This document shows, piece after piece, positions 17,766-25,751 of a stretch of DNA of 64,000 nt (position 1 is the stretch's first letter; each line of letters begins with the position of its first letter). A model generated the notes under the pieces. It was given only the letters and a program-made list of their open reading frames with translations, ran no database searches and was not told the DNA's origin. The stretch is taken from assembly GCF_937468385.1 (NCBI RefSeq), contig NZ_CALBWS010000023.1, positions 1-64,000 on the forward strand. Reading direction: 5' to 3'. A program made the translations under genes and the position numbers. This DNA comes from Neobacillus rhizosphaerae (GTDB lineage Bacteria > Bacillota > Bacilli > Bacillales > Cytobacillaceae).

Positions 17766-18143
17766 CTAAAAAGAAAAAAAATTATAAATGACAATTTGAA
17801 TCATTAAAACCAGAGACTTAAGTAATCCTATTAAAAATGTTACTAAATATTCTTTAGAATTTTTAATATATTTTTTGTCTAGTATTGCTTCAAACCCAAA
17901 GAAAATTATCCCAAATAAAAGAGTTGCAATAAATATATAGGGAGATTCTATTCCTATAAGAATGGAAATAATGAGAAATGTTGACAGTATAAATAGTTCT
18001 ATCCACACCTCATATTGCCTAAAGGATTTTTTTCTTTGAATTTTTTTCCCTAGTCCAAACCATTTTCGAATAACATTATCAAAAACGTTTGTGGTTAGAA
18101 TTATTGAGAATATAACAACAACAATTAATTTTACCAACGGCAT
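17766..18143 (-). CDS. Small integral membrane protein (DUF4181-like)
   Basis: The product has 125 residues with about four hydrophobic segments (residues 3-20, 50-68, 70-88 and 102-122). A basic stretch (RKWFGLGKKIQRKKSF) follows the first helix. The layout resembles DUF4181 membrane proteins of Bacillaceae; this is a recollection and is uncertain. Function unknown. The gene is AT-rich and isolated between moaB and a small hypothetical gene, in what looks like an accessory stretch. Confidence 0.55.
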   Translation of the reverse strand: MPLVKLIVVVIFSIILTTNVFDNVIRKWFGLGKKIQRKKSFRQYEVWIELFILSTFLIISILIGIESPYIFIATLLFGIIFFGFEAILDKKYIKNSKEYLVTFLIGLLKSLVLMIQIVIYNFFSF

Positions 18144-18506
18144 TTTACTATTCCACTTTCTATTTCAACTAAACTCCCGTTAATATAAGTACAAATTTTC
18201 ACAATCTATATATACATTTTAGCATAAAATGACAATTACCTTCACTTTTTTCAAAACGAACGTAGAAATAACATAGCAACTAACAATACAATTAACATCT
18301 TAATTCGAGCAATGACAATGGCTATTGTCACTCTGTTATTTGGCATGTTATTTGCCCTATTAATTTGGACTTGTTTTCGTAAAAAATATTGTTATATCAA
18401 CGAAAAAAGCATACCAATTCGTATGTTGTTTGATATGCTAATTCATATGATATTTGCAATGTTTCTCCACAAAAAAGGAACTACTTAATGGGATAAGGGA
18501 GTATTT
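18144..18506. other. AT-rich intergenic stretch with one doubtful small frame
   Basis: The only notable content is a plus-strand frame from ATG 18312 to TAA 18488 (58 codons). It would give a short hydrophobic peptide (MTMAIVTLLFGMLFALLIW...). It has no recognisable ribosome binding site. The same frame stays open about 85 nt upstream without a start codon, so it may be a decayed gene end. I see no terminator, RNA gene or repeat with confidence. Confidence 0.3.
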
Positions 18507-18821
18507 TTATTGATGTATTCTTTCTGAAAGTGTCTGGTTCGCCCGATACCAAAGCCAAAGGTCATTGATAATAGAGGCTAGCTCTGCTATTTCCGAGTTT
18601 AGTCGACAGGAATGAGGGAAATCACCTTCATCTGAAAGCTGTGCTTGTTTATGATTAATCTCGTTTTCGAGTTCTGAAATTCTATCTGGAATAGAGCCGC
18701 GAATTTGTTCCCACTGGAAGAGAATTTCTGCCTGGGTTTCTTTACTGAATTGATCCCAATCTACTGGTAAATCGGGTAGAAGAATACCAAGACGGTGGTC
18801 AAAAGAAAAATGATCTTTCAT
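18507..18821 (-). CDS. Hypothetical small cytosolic protein
   Basis: The product has 104 residues, is soluble and acidic, and probably has a helical hairpin. The middle (about residues 35-85) has a heptad-like run (IPDRISELENEINHKQAQL ... LNSEIAELASIINDLW) that could form a coiled coil. The start at 18821 follows GGAGG at 7 nt. An upstream frame to 18881 lacks a site. I do not recognise the family; the clear ribosome binding site and coding-like composition support a real gene. Confidence 0.6.
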   Translation of the reverse strand: MKDHFSFDHRLGILLPDLPVDWDQFSKETQAEILFQWEQIRGSIPDRISELENEINHKQAQLSDEGDFPHSCRLNSEIAELASIINDLWLWYRANQTLSERIHQ

Positions 18822-18902
18822 ATAGGTGCCTCCAAGCTGTGTTAATGATAATATTTTACTACACATCAGGAGACCATTCACGATAAAACAATTTTATTTT
18901 TT

Positions 18903-19077
18903 TGGAAAAGAGGCGGAGCGTCATAAAAATCAATCAGGGCATCCAGTCTAATTGAAAAATATATAGTTTTTACTCTGACTGAGGTGAAACCTAGCTCTGC
19001 TCACACCGCCGTTATTATTTGGTGTACCGCTCATTTCCAATCCTTTTTCATGTTTGGGTTGGGAGTTGAAACTCATT
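18903..19077. repeat. Structured intergenic repeat, copy 1 of 3
   Basis: The blocks TTGGAAAAG-AGGCGGAGCG, CATAAAAATCA, GGTGAAACCTAGCTCTGCTC, ACACCGCC, TTATTA and TTTGGGTTGGGAGTTGAAAC (each at most 20 nt) recur in the same order at 23996 and 56692. TTGGAAA can pair with TTTCCAA, and GGCGG with CCGCC, giving nested helices. It fills the gap between the hypothetical gene (minus strand) and the uspA terminator. Confidence 0.7.
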
Positions 19078-19100
19078 ATTGTTATTGTGAAAAATAAAAG

Positions 19101-19123
19101 GCACGGGGCAAATGGCTCCGTGC
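19101..19123 (-). terminator. Terminator of uspA
   Basis: GCACGG-GGC and GCT-CCGTGC pair around AAATG. Read on the minus strand, a CCTTTTATTTTTC tail follows. Confidence 0.8.
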
Positions 19124-19140
19124 TTAAGCATTATCTATTA

Positions 19141-19593
19141 TTATTCGACATCTTTTTCTGTCCGAACGACAAGAACATCACATGGAGCATAGCGAGTGAT
19201 GTGTTCAGATACACTGCCAATAAAAATTCTTTCCACCATATTCATTCCTGTTGCACCGCAGATAATTAAATCCACATTATGCTTTTTAGCCAAATCTCTT
19301 GGAATTCTTACTTTTGGAGAGCCAAAATCAATTTCATAATGGACTTTTGGCAGTCCAGCTTCCACAGCTAGTTTTTGATAGTTTTCAAGCATATCTTTTG
19401 CCAGCTTTTCTGCTCTTTCACCAATGACAGTGTCATAGGCCTCGACTAAGGCAAATGACCTTGTATCAATGACATGGACTAATATTAATGTTGCGCTGTT
19501 TCTTTTAGCAATCTCAATCCCTTTTTTGAAAGCCCAGTCTGCCTCTTTTGATCCATCAACAGCAACTAAAATATTATGATATTTAAGTCCCAT
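19141..19593 (-). CDS. Universal stress protein (UspA family)
   Basis: The 150-residue product is the single-domain UspA length. It has the N-terminal strand and loop NILVAVDGSKEADWAF (about 7-22). The ATP-binding G-2x-G-9x-G-S/T signature is present near the C-terminus (GATGMNMVERIFIGSVSEH). Such proteins bind nucleotide and help cells survive starvation or stress. The start at 19593 has GAGGAG 9 nt upstream; a longer frame to 19623 has none. It is single-gene, with its own terminator at 19101. Confidence 0.92.
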   Translation of the reverse strand: MGLKYHNILVAVDGSKEADWAFKKGIEIAKRNSATLILVHVIDTRSFALVEAYDTVIGERAEKLAKDMLENYQKLAVEAGLPKVHYEIDFGSPKVRIPRDLAKKHNVDLIICGATGMNMVERIFIGSVSEHITRYAPCDVLVVRTEKDVE

Positions 19594-19698
19594 GATTATC
19601 ATCTCCTCATCTTGATTATACAATAATTTACAACGAATAACTGTTGCAATTTTTCGAACAATAATGAAGTAACTTATATTGGAAAGGAGATTGGTGAT

Positions 19699-19866
19699 AT
19701 GGAAAAACGGGACCCGAAGAATAAATATTCATTTGAGTTTGATGAGCAGGGAACGAAAGAAGTTAACGAGCAGATACTGAATTCCTATAATAGTGGCTTC
19801 ATTGGGGAAGGAACAGCTCTTGCTGACAATGATGATTTTGCTGCAACCGAGAGCTTGGAAAAATGA
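19699..19866 (+). CDS. Small acidic hypothetical protein (55 residues)
   Basis: An ATG at 19699, 8 nt after AAAGGAGA, opens a 55-codon frame ending at 19866. It is followed at once by a good terminator (19878). The product is hydrophilic and acidic (MEKRDPKNKYSFEFDEQGTK..., ...GFIGEGTALADNDDFAATE). It has no transmembrane segment or cysteine. I do not recognise it. The site, codon pattern and terminator together argue for a real small gene, divergent from uspA. Confidence 0.65.
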   Translation: MEKRDPKNKYSFEFDEQGTKEVNEQILNSYNSGFIGEGTALADNDDFAATESLEK

Positions 19867-19877
19867 ATATGAAAGGT

Positions 19878-19907
19878 AAAAGGGTGTCCATTAGTGGACA
19901 GCCTTTT
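19878..19907 (+). terminator. Terminator after the 55-residue gene
   Basis: AAGG-GTGTCC pairs with GGACA-CCTT around ATTAGT. Six T residues follow. Confidence 0.85.
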
Positions 19908-20035
19908 TTGTATTGGGATTAAATTTTTTAGACATTTGCCTTGGAAACTTCATTTATGGAGGGCGTTTACCCAAGAATATGCAAGCAACTTTGCATATTC
20001 TTTAGTGTGTTAAGTATTAAATGAGGAGGAGAATA

Positions 20036-20386
20036 ATGAATACAGAATTGTATGGAATGCCTGATTATACCATGGATGAGAGGATTCATGGTGGGTTCGG
20101 AGGATTCGGTCATGGTTTTGGTGGGTTCGGTCGTCCAGGTTTCGGGTTTGGAAGACCAGGTTTTGGCTTTGGTCGTCCGGGATTTGGATTTGGCCGACCA
20201 GGATTTGGCTTTGGTCGTCCAGGATTTGGATTTGGCAGACCATTTGGTTTCGGATTTGGATTGCCGTTTTTGGGTGGATTAGCAGCTGGGGCATTATTAT
20301 CAGCTCCATATGGATATGGATATCCATATCCATATCCGTATCCGGATCCATATTACGGGTACCCATATCCTTACCCTTATTATTAG
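20036..20386 (+). CDS. GFGFGRP-repeat protein with Tyr/Pro-rich tail
   Basis: The product has 116 residues. A short N-terminus (MNTELYGMPDYTMDERIHGG) is followed by Gly-Phe repeats. The 7-residue unit GFGFGRP, encoded by 21-bp repeats, occurs five times in tandem after a first partial one (about residues 30-68). A short hydrophobic stretch (LPFLGGLAAGALLSAPYG) and a YPYPYPYPDPYYGYPYPY tail complete it. The start at 20036 follows GAGGAGGAG. Low-complexity Gly/Phe/Tyr proteins of this sort in Bacillaceae are often coat- or surface-associated; that is only an analogy. No family is recognised. A terminator-like hairpin follows. Confidence 0.7.
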   Translation: MNTELYGMPDYTMDERIHGGFGGFGHGFGGFGRPGFGFGRPGFGFGRPGFGFGRPGFGFGRPGFGFGRPFGFGFGLPFLGGLAAGALLSAPYGYGYPYPYPYPDPYYGYPYPYPYY

Positions 20387-20400
20387 TAAAACATCCTAAA

Positions 20401-20428
20401 AGAGCTTTGCCTTCAGTGGCAAAGCTCT
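20401..20428. terminator. Hairpin after the GFGFGRP gene
   Basis: AGAGCTTTGCC and GGCAAAGCTCT form a perfect 11-bp stem with a 6-nt loop (TTCAGT). There is no T run on the plus side and a modest one on the minus side. Confidence 0.65.
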
Positions 20429-20570
20429 AATCATGTAATTTATGGAAAATCAATAATATTTGGTACAGCCATATTTGTTTAACCTAGGTAACAAACTATT
20501 AAGAAGGTCAGATCATTCCAACAAGTGGTCAAAGCGGGATTCATAGATTTTCTTTGAGTTAAAAATGTTA

Positions 20571-20599
20571 TTGACTTTCATTCTCAATGGACATATAAT
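20571..20599 (+). promoter_or_regulatory. Sigma-A promoter of the iron uptake operon
   Basis: TTGACT (20571-20576) and a perfect TATAAT (20594-20599) are 17 nt apart. The Fur box begins about 10 bp after the predicted start site. Confidence 0.8.
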
Positions 20600-20616
20600 C
20601 TCTCTAGGGGATAATT

Positions 20617-20635
20617 GATAATGATTTTCATTATC
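20617..20635 (+). promoter_or_regulatory. Fur box
   Basis: GATAATGATTTTCATTATC is an almost perfect 19-bp Fur palindrome (consensus GATAATGATWATCATTATC, one position off). It lies just downstream of the promoter, so Fur bound with iron should block transcription. Confidence 0.9.
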
Positions 20636-20694
20636 GAATTCATAACGTAAAATTGCTATTTTTTAAATAGTAAAACATACATAAGGAGGAAAAC

Positions 20695-22197
20695 ATGAGG
20701 TGCAGGTTATTTACTACTCTGTTGATTTTACTAACAGCATTTATAATCCTTCCAATTAACAGTTTTGCTGCAAGTGCAACTGAAGATATGAAACAAGCAA
20801 ATACTATCATAAACCAGAGTATTCACTCTTTGGACAATGGGGAAGTGAATGTCGCCTCCGAGCAATTTAAGAAATTCACATCCACCTGGCTCTCAATTGA
20901 AGATGGAGTAAAAAAGAAATCTCAGCAGGCGTATCATGATATTGAAGATAATATGGGGCAAGTGCAATTTGCTTTAGCTCAACAACCAATCAATCAAGAA
21001 AAAGTGAAAAATGCACTTTTAGCTTTAAAAAAGACAAATGAAGAATTTATAGCAGGTAAATTTGCTTCTTCGGATAAAAGTGATAATACCTCTGCTCAAA
21101 AGGGGGATGTCGCTGAACTAATAACTTTGCTAAATCAGTCCCTATCAAAAATAAAGGACAATGATATTCATGGTGCAAAAGCTGATATCGAAAAATTTCG
21201 CAAATCATGGTTGAACGTTGAGGGTATTGTCCTTACTCAGTCTTCCAAAATATACAGTGATGCAGAAAGGGATATGGTTTCGTCATACGCCATGTTATCT
21301 TCTAAGCCAGCTGATGTTGAAGGAGCTAAAAAAACAATTGAAAGTATGCGAGATTATTTATCACCACTAGTAAGCAAAACAAGTTATAACATGATGGATG
21401 CCATTACAATTCTTCTTCGTGAAGGATTAGAAGGATTGCTTGTAGTGGTTGCCTTGCTTGGGTTTTTAAGAAAGGCAGGTCATGAAGAGAAAAGTAAATG
21501 GATTTGGATAGGTGTCGGTGCAGGGATAGGAGTAAGTATCATTCTTGGTACCCTTGTCAACTTATTATTTTCAGCAGGAGCATTTGGCAGTAACAATTTC
21601 TTAATTGCAGGCTGGACTGGGATTTTTGCAGCAGTAATGCTTCTATACATGAGTTATTGGCTTCATAGTAAATCAAGTATATCAGAATGGCAGAGATACA
21701 TCCGTACACAAAGTTCAAAAGCATTGGATACAGGTAGCCTCTTATCCTTAGCACTTTTATCTTTCCTCGCTGTTTTTCGCGAAGGGACAGAAACAGTTTT
21801 ATTCTTTATTGGAATGGCTTCCTCGATAAAAATGACATCCCTTTTATTGGGTATTGCTATTGGACTGCTCATACTTGTGGTCTTATCGTACCTCATTCTT
21901 AAGGTAGGATTAAAAATTCCAATGCGTCCATTCTTCCTAGTATCAAGTATTTTAATGTTTTACTTATGCTTTAAGTTTACAGGGATGGGGATTCATGGAT
22001 TGCAGCTAGCTGGATTACTACCAGCAACTCAAGCACCAATTGCAACTATTGACTTTTTCGCCATTTATTCAACTTGGGAGAGTTTTATTCCACAAATGAT
22101 CTTGTTAGTTGTTGCGGTAACTGCTGCAATAATAAATAAAAGAAAAGATAACAAAGTAAAGGGACAAACAGGGGGAAAAGTAAATGAAATCGCGTAA
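20695..22197 (+). CDS. FTR1-family iron permease with duplicated N-terminal helical domain
   Basis: This is a high-affinity iron permease of the FTR1/EfeU family. The 500-residue product has a signal sequence (about 1-25), then about 200 residues expected outside the membrane. A seven-helix FTR1 domain follows, with the two REGxE iron motifs: REGLEG (242-247) and REGTET (362-367). The N-terminal part contains two copies of a helical module with a conserved K-F-x-x-x/S-W core (Trp65 and Trp172). The ATG at 20695 follows AAGGAGG. A Fur box and strong promoter precede it. The lipoprotein gene overlaps its end by 14 nt. Partners EfeO and EfeB are not seen nearby. It may resemble ywbL/efeU of B. 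subtilis, but no symbol is assigned. Confidence 0.92.
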   Translation: MRCRLFTTLLILLTAFIILPINSFAASATEDMKQANTIINQSIHSLDNGEVNVASEQFKKFTSTWLSIEDGVKKKSQQAYHDIEDNMGQVQFALAQQPINQEKVKNALLALKKTNEEFIAGKFASSDKSDNTSAQKGDVAELITLLNQSLSKIKDNDIHGAKADIEKFRKSWLNVEGIVLTQSSKIYSDAERDMVSSYAMLSSKPADVEGAKKTIESMRDYLSPLVSKTSYNMMDAITILLREGLEGLLVVVALLGFLRKAGHEEKSKWIWIGVGAGIGVSIILGTLVNLLFSAGAFGSNNFLIAGWTGIFAAVMLLYMSYWLHSKSSISEWQRYIRTQSSKALDTGSLLSLALLSFLAVFREGTETVLFFIGMASSIKMTSLLLGIAIGLLILVVLSYLILKVGLKIPMRPFFLVSSILMFYLCFKFTGMGIHGLQLAGLLPATQAPIATIDFFAIYSTWESFIPQMILLVVAVTAAIINKRKDNKVKGQTGGKVNEIA

Positions 22198-22585
22198 ATT
22201 AATCGTTCCAATTTTAATCGCATCTTCTTTAACATTGGCTGCATGTGGTGGAGCTAAAGATGACAAGAATTCTGCAGAGACAAAGACAACTGTTTCCATA
22301 AGTGACGGTGCGAAGGAAATGAAACAAACCATCACTGATTTGAGAGATCAATTAAATGCAAACGATGCTGCAAAAGTTAAAGAAAGTGGAGTAAAACTCG
22401 AAGAATCTTGGCAAAAATTTGAAGACGATGTTAAAGATAAGAATGCTGATTTATATGAAAAAGTGGAAACTCCACTACACACAATTGAAGCAGGTGCAAA
22501 ATCAGATCCACTTGATGCACAAACATTAAATAAATCAGCTGATGAATTGGATTCTGTTTTGTCAGACGTTGAAAAAATAAAATAA
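22184..22585 (+). CDS. Lipoprotein partner of the FTR1 permease
   Basis: The 133-residue product starts with a lipoprotein signal (MKSRKLIVPILIASSLTLAAC, Cys21). An acidic helical domain follows. Its centre (GVKLEESWQKFEDDVKDKN, Trp76) aligns with the two modules in the permease's N-terminal region (EQFKKFTSTWLSIEDGVKKK and IEKFRKSWLNVEGIVLTQ). It is therefore a free-standing third copy held on the outer membrane face. The ATG at 22184 has GGGGGAA upstream and overlaps the permease gene, so the two are translationally coupled under Fur control. A role in presenting iron or assembling the permease is inferred. Confidence 0.8.
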   Translation: MKSRKLIVPILIASSLTLAACGGAKDDKNSAETKTTVSISDGAKEMKQTITDLRDQLNANDAAKVKESGVKLEESWQKFEDDVKDKNADLYEKVETPLHTIEAGAKSDPLDAQTLNKSADELDSVLSDVEKIK

Positions 22586-22592
22586 TAAAAAT

Positions 22593-22621
22593 ACGGTAAC
22601 CCCTTAAAGGTTACCGCTTTT
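22593..22621 (+). terminator. Terminator of the iron uptake operon
   Basis: CGGTAACC (22594-22601) pairs with GGTTACCG (22609-22616). A CTTTTTC tail follows. Confidence 0.85.
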
Positions 22622-22833
22622 TCTTCTTAATAAAGAGAAATCTAGTTAATATTATGCTACATAGTATACTCGATAATAATCAAATAAAAAAGTTTGGGTA
22701 TCTCAGCTTTTTTTGATAAAATGAAAGAGCTTTCAGAGAATGGTAAGCTGTTACATCATTACTTTGGAAAAAAGATATATTAATATCGACTTGGATTATT
22801 TTACTATTTATGTTATTAAATGGGGGTAAACAC

Positions 22834-23952
22834 ATGCGGATTGGAGTACCTAAAGAAATAAAAAATAATGAAAACCGTGTAGCGATGACACCAGCTGGAG
22901 TAGTTAACCTTGTGAAATTTGGCCATGAGGTTTTTATTGAAAAAGGAGCAGGACATGGTTCTGGTTTTACAGATGATGATTATGGAGTTGCAGGTGCGAA
23001 GCTGGTAGATTCAGCTAGTGAAGCTTGGTCCATGGATATGGTCATGAAGGTTAAAGAGCCTCTTCCAAGTGAATATCAATACTTTCGTGAAGGTTTAATT
23101 TTATTTACATATTTACATTTAGCACCTGAACCAGAATTAACGAAGGCGTTGATTGATAATAAAGTTGTAGGGATTGCCTACGAAACGGTACAATTAGCGA
23201 ACCGAAGCCTGCCGTTATTGACACCGATGAGTGAGGTTGCTGGAAGAATGGCAGCTCAAATTGGTGCTCAATTTCTGGAAAAAGTCCATGGTGGTATGGG
23301 AATCCTACTTTCTGGTGTTCCTGGTGTGCAAAGAGGTACAGTTACGATTATTGGCGGTGGCGTTGCCGGCACAAATGCAGCTAAGATGGCAATTGGTCTA
23401 GGGGCAAAAGTGACGATTATTGACTTAAATCCAGACCGTCTTCGTCAATTAGATGATATTTTCGGTTCTGATGTGACGACATTGATGTCCAACCCTTTTA
23501 ATATTGCTGAAGCTGTAAAGGAATCGGACTTAGTTATTGGCGCTGTATTAATTCCGGGAGCGAAGGCACCGAAGCTTGTTAGCGAAGAAATGATCCAATC
23601 AATGAAGCCTGGCAGTGTGGTTGTTGATATTGCTATCGATCAGGGTGGTATTTTTGAAACAACAGACCGGATTACCACACATGATAACCCAACATATGTG
23701 AAGCATGGTGTTGTTCATTACGCTGTAGCGAATATGCCAGGTGCGGTACCGAGAACGTCGACATTTGCGTTAACAAACGTGACCGTTCCGTATGCCGTTC
23801 AAATTGCCAATAAGGGTTATCAAAAGGCGTGTTTAGAAAATGAAGCCTTGTTAAAAGGAATCAATACCCTCGACGGTTTTGTGACCTATCAAGCTGTCGC
23901 CGAAGCACACGGTCTTGAATTCTCTGATACAAAAACATTGCTTGAAAAATAA
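22834..23952 (+). CDS. ald: Alanine dehydrogenase
   Basis: This enzyme reversibly deaminates L-alanine to pyruvate with NAD+; in Bacillus it supports growth on alanine and sporulation. The 372-residue product shows the N-terminal [19 protein letters not shown], the substrate region [12 protein letters not shown], the dinucleotide-binding [18 protein letters not shown] (about 175) and the late [14 protein letters not shown]. The start at 22834 follows GGGGG. An upstream in-frame ATG at 22810 precedes that site and is unlikely. It is single-gene, followed by the structured repeat copy 2. Confidence 0.96.
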   Translation: MRIGVPKEIKNNENRVAMTPAGVVNLVKFGHEVFIEKGAGHGSGFTDDDYGVAGAKLVDSASEAWSMDMVMKVKEPLPSEYQYFREGLILFTYLHLAPEPELTKALIDNKVVGIAYETVQLANRSLPLLTPMSEVAGRMAAQIGAQFLEKVHGGMGILLSGVPGVQRGTVTIIGGGVAGTNAAKMAIGLGAKVTIIDLNPDRLRQLDDIFGSDVTTLMSNPFNIAEAVKESDLVIGAVLIPGAKAPKLVSEEMIQSMKPGSVVVDIAIDQGGIFETTDRITTHDNPTYVKHGVVHYAVANMPGAVPRTSTFALTNVTVPYAVQIANKGYQKACLENEALLKGINTLDGFVTYQAVAEAHGLEFSDTKTLLEK

Positions 23953-23995
23953 TAACTAGGGGAGAGGGATTGGTTAATGTCCTTCTTCTTTTCTA

Positions 23996-24169
23996 TGGAA
24001 AAGGGGCGGAGCGCCGCAAAAATGAATCACTTTAACCGGTTAAAGTGAAATACCCATTTCACTAGACGAAAGATGTGAAGTCTAGCTCTGCTCTCACCGC
24101 CTTTATTAGGTGACTACGGCTTGTTCTCTAAATTTATTTCCATGGTTGGGTTGGGAGTTGAGGCTCATG
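23996..24169. repeat. Structured intergenic repeat, copy 2 of 3
   Basis: It has the same ordered blocks as copy 1: TGGAAAAGGGGCGGAGCG, CGCAAAAATGA, GTGAAGTCTAGCTCTGCTCT, CACCGCC, TTATTA, TTTCC and GGTTGGGTTGGGAGTTGAGG. TGGAAA pairs with TTTCCA, and GGCGG with CCGCC. A central segment unique to this copy (CACTTTAACCGGTTAAAGTG) is itself a perfect palindrome. It lies downstream of ald. Confidence 0.7.
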
Positions 24170-24189
24170 ATAGTTTTTTTGACATTAGA

Positions 24190-24216
24190 AAACCAGCTTC
24201 CCTAAAGAAGCTGGTT
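24190..24216. terminator. Terminator-like hairpin
   Basis: AACCAGCTTC (24191-24200) pairs with GAAGCTGGTT (24207-24216) around CCTAAA. Short A/T tails lie on both sides. It lies between repeat copy 2 and the structured 24257 segment. Confidence 0.7.
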
Positions 24217-24256
24217 TAAAAATCATATGTAGCCGCATTTGCCGTAGATATATAAG

Positions 24257-24393
24257 AAAGTTTTAAACCACCACTCCTCAAAGTGGGTGTTCTCAGAAAC
24301 TTTTCTGCATGTCCTCCTTGTCCTATAGACAGAGGCCTGTCATTCCAGCTTCGATGGTTAAACTCCCTATTACAGCTTAAAGGTTAAAACTTT
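24257..24393. ncRNA. Candidate structured RNA closed by a long-range helix (strand unknown)
   Basis: AAAGTTTTAAACC (24257-24269) is complementary to GGTTAAAACTTT (24382-24393) apart from one extra base, enclosing 112 nt. Inside are further pairings: CCACT/AGTGG, CAGAAA/TTTCTG and CCTC-TTGTC/GACAG-AGG. The layout looks like a multi-hairpin RNA. I find no confident promoter on either strand, and it matches no RNA family I can name. It lies between ald and the M24 peptidase gene, both of which end toward it. Confidence 0.4.
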
Positions 24394-24475
24394 ATTATGA
24401 TTACGTACAACGCAGCTTGTATTTGTATAGTACATCAATTCCTAAAAGAGTTCAATGTAAAAGAAATCCATTTCC

Positions 24476-25573
24476 TTATTTGATGATCTGAAGTTCTTTC
24501 GGGAATTTTGTTAAAATCTTAGCTCCATCAGCAGTAATATAAATATCATCCTCAATTCGTACACCCGCTACCTCAGGTACATAAATTCCTGGTTCAATTG
24601 TATATACCATTCCTTCTTCAATAACCAGCTGGTTGGTTTCAGTCATCGATGGATATTCATGGACGCCTATTCCAAGTCCATGACCTAAACGGTGTGGAAA
24701 ATATTCGCCATATCCTGCTTCCATGATAATCCGGCGGGCAGTGAGGTCTACTTCAGCAGCAGTAACACCTGGTTTACTAGCCTCAATGGCTGCTAATTGA
24801 GCTTTTAAAACCGTATCGTAAATTTCCTTTTGCTTGTCATTAATGTCACCAAAAGCAACCGTTCTTGTGATATCCGAGCAATATCGGTCCACCACAACAC
24901 CCAAATCGAATAAGACAAGATCCCCTTTTTGAATTTTCGTTTGCCCAGGGTTGCCATGTGGAGACGCGGCGTTTGCTCCTGTCAAAACCATTGTTGAAAA
25001 TGACATCTCGGTAACGCCCTTTTGCTTTAGGGCGTACTCTAAAGCATTTAGGACTTCGAGCTCTGTTTTGCCTTCCTTGATTTCATTTGCTCCAAATTCA
25101 ACGGCATAATCAGCAAGGGTACAGGCCTCTTCAATGATTTTTAATTCTTTGGCATCTTTAATCATGCGAAGCAATCGCAATTTTTCTTCTGCTGAAACAA
25201 ATGCTGCTTTCGGGAATAATCTTGAAAGCTGTTCGTATCGTTCTACATTCATATGTTCTTTTTCGATAGCAGCTTTAGATACTCCATTAATTCTTTTATT
25301 TATTGAATTTAGAATCATTTCCCATGGGTTGTCGATGTCGCTATAGCCAATAATTTCATGATGCCAACCTGAACGTTTAGCATCATGCACCTCCATTGAT
25401 GGGCATACTAGAAACGGCTCTTCCTCTTGAAAAACGGCAAGTGAGAGCAATCTTTCATGTGGGTCGGAATAATAGCCACTTAAATAAAATACATTTTCTG
25501 AAGAGGTTAGAAAACTAATTTCTACTCCATTTTCCTTCATCCAAGTTTGAAGTTTTTCTATTCGTTGATTCAT
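24476..25573 (-). CDS. M24-family Xaa-Pro peptidase
   Basis: This is a metallopeptidase of the aminopeptidase P/prolidase type that removes residues next to proline. The 365-residue product has an N-terminal creatinase-like domain (about 1-130) and a pita-bread catalytic domain. The metal ligands are visible in LFDLGVVVDRYCSDITRT (two Asp), HRLGHGLGIGVHE (His), YTIEPGIYVPE (Glu) and VRIEDDIYIT (Glu). The ATG at 25573 has GGGGG upstream. Substrate choice (dipeptidase or aminopeptidase) cannot be read from sequence. It is divergent from ytkL. Confidence 0.92.
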   Translation of the reverse strand: MNQRIEKLQTWMKENGVEISFLTSSENVFYLSGYYSDPHERLLSLAVFQEEEPFLVCPSMEVHDAKRSGWHHEIIGYSDIDNPWEMILNSINKRINGVSKAAIEKEHMNVERYEQLSRLFPKAAFVSAEEKLRLLRMIKDAKELKIIEEACTLADYAVEFGANEIKEGKTELEVLNALEYALKQKGVTEMSFSTMVLTGANAASPHGNPGQTKIQKGDLVLFDLGVVVDRYCSDITRTVAFGDINDKQKEIYDTVLKAQLAAIEASKPGVTAAEVDLTARRIIMEAGYGEYFPHRLGHGLGIGVHEYPSMTETNQLVIEEGMVYTIEPGIYVPEVAGVRIEDDIYITADGAKILTKFPKELQIIK

Positions 25574-25751
25574 TTTAGGGGTCCCCCTTTAAAAATTAAT
25601 ATCCAATTTGAGAGTATCAATATTAAAAGTAAATGTAAACTCTCTGAGCTCATCATGCACTAAAACAAGTGAGTTATGGGAATCAAGGTAGAAGGATTTC
25701 GATAACTTTTATGGAACTACATAAGATATTACTTTTAGAGGAGTTGGAATG

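Noticed and set aside
20010..20366. Minus-strand Asp/Met/His-rich frame
   Set aside because: Antisense of the GFGFGRP and YP repeats; no ribosome binding site.
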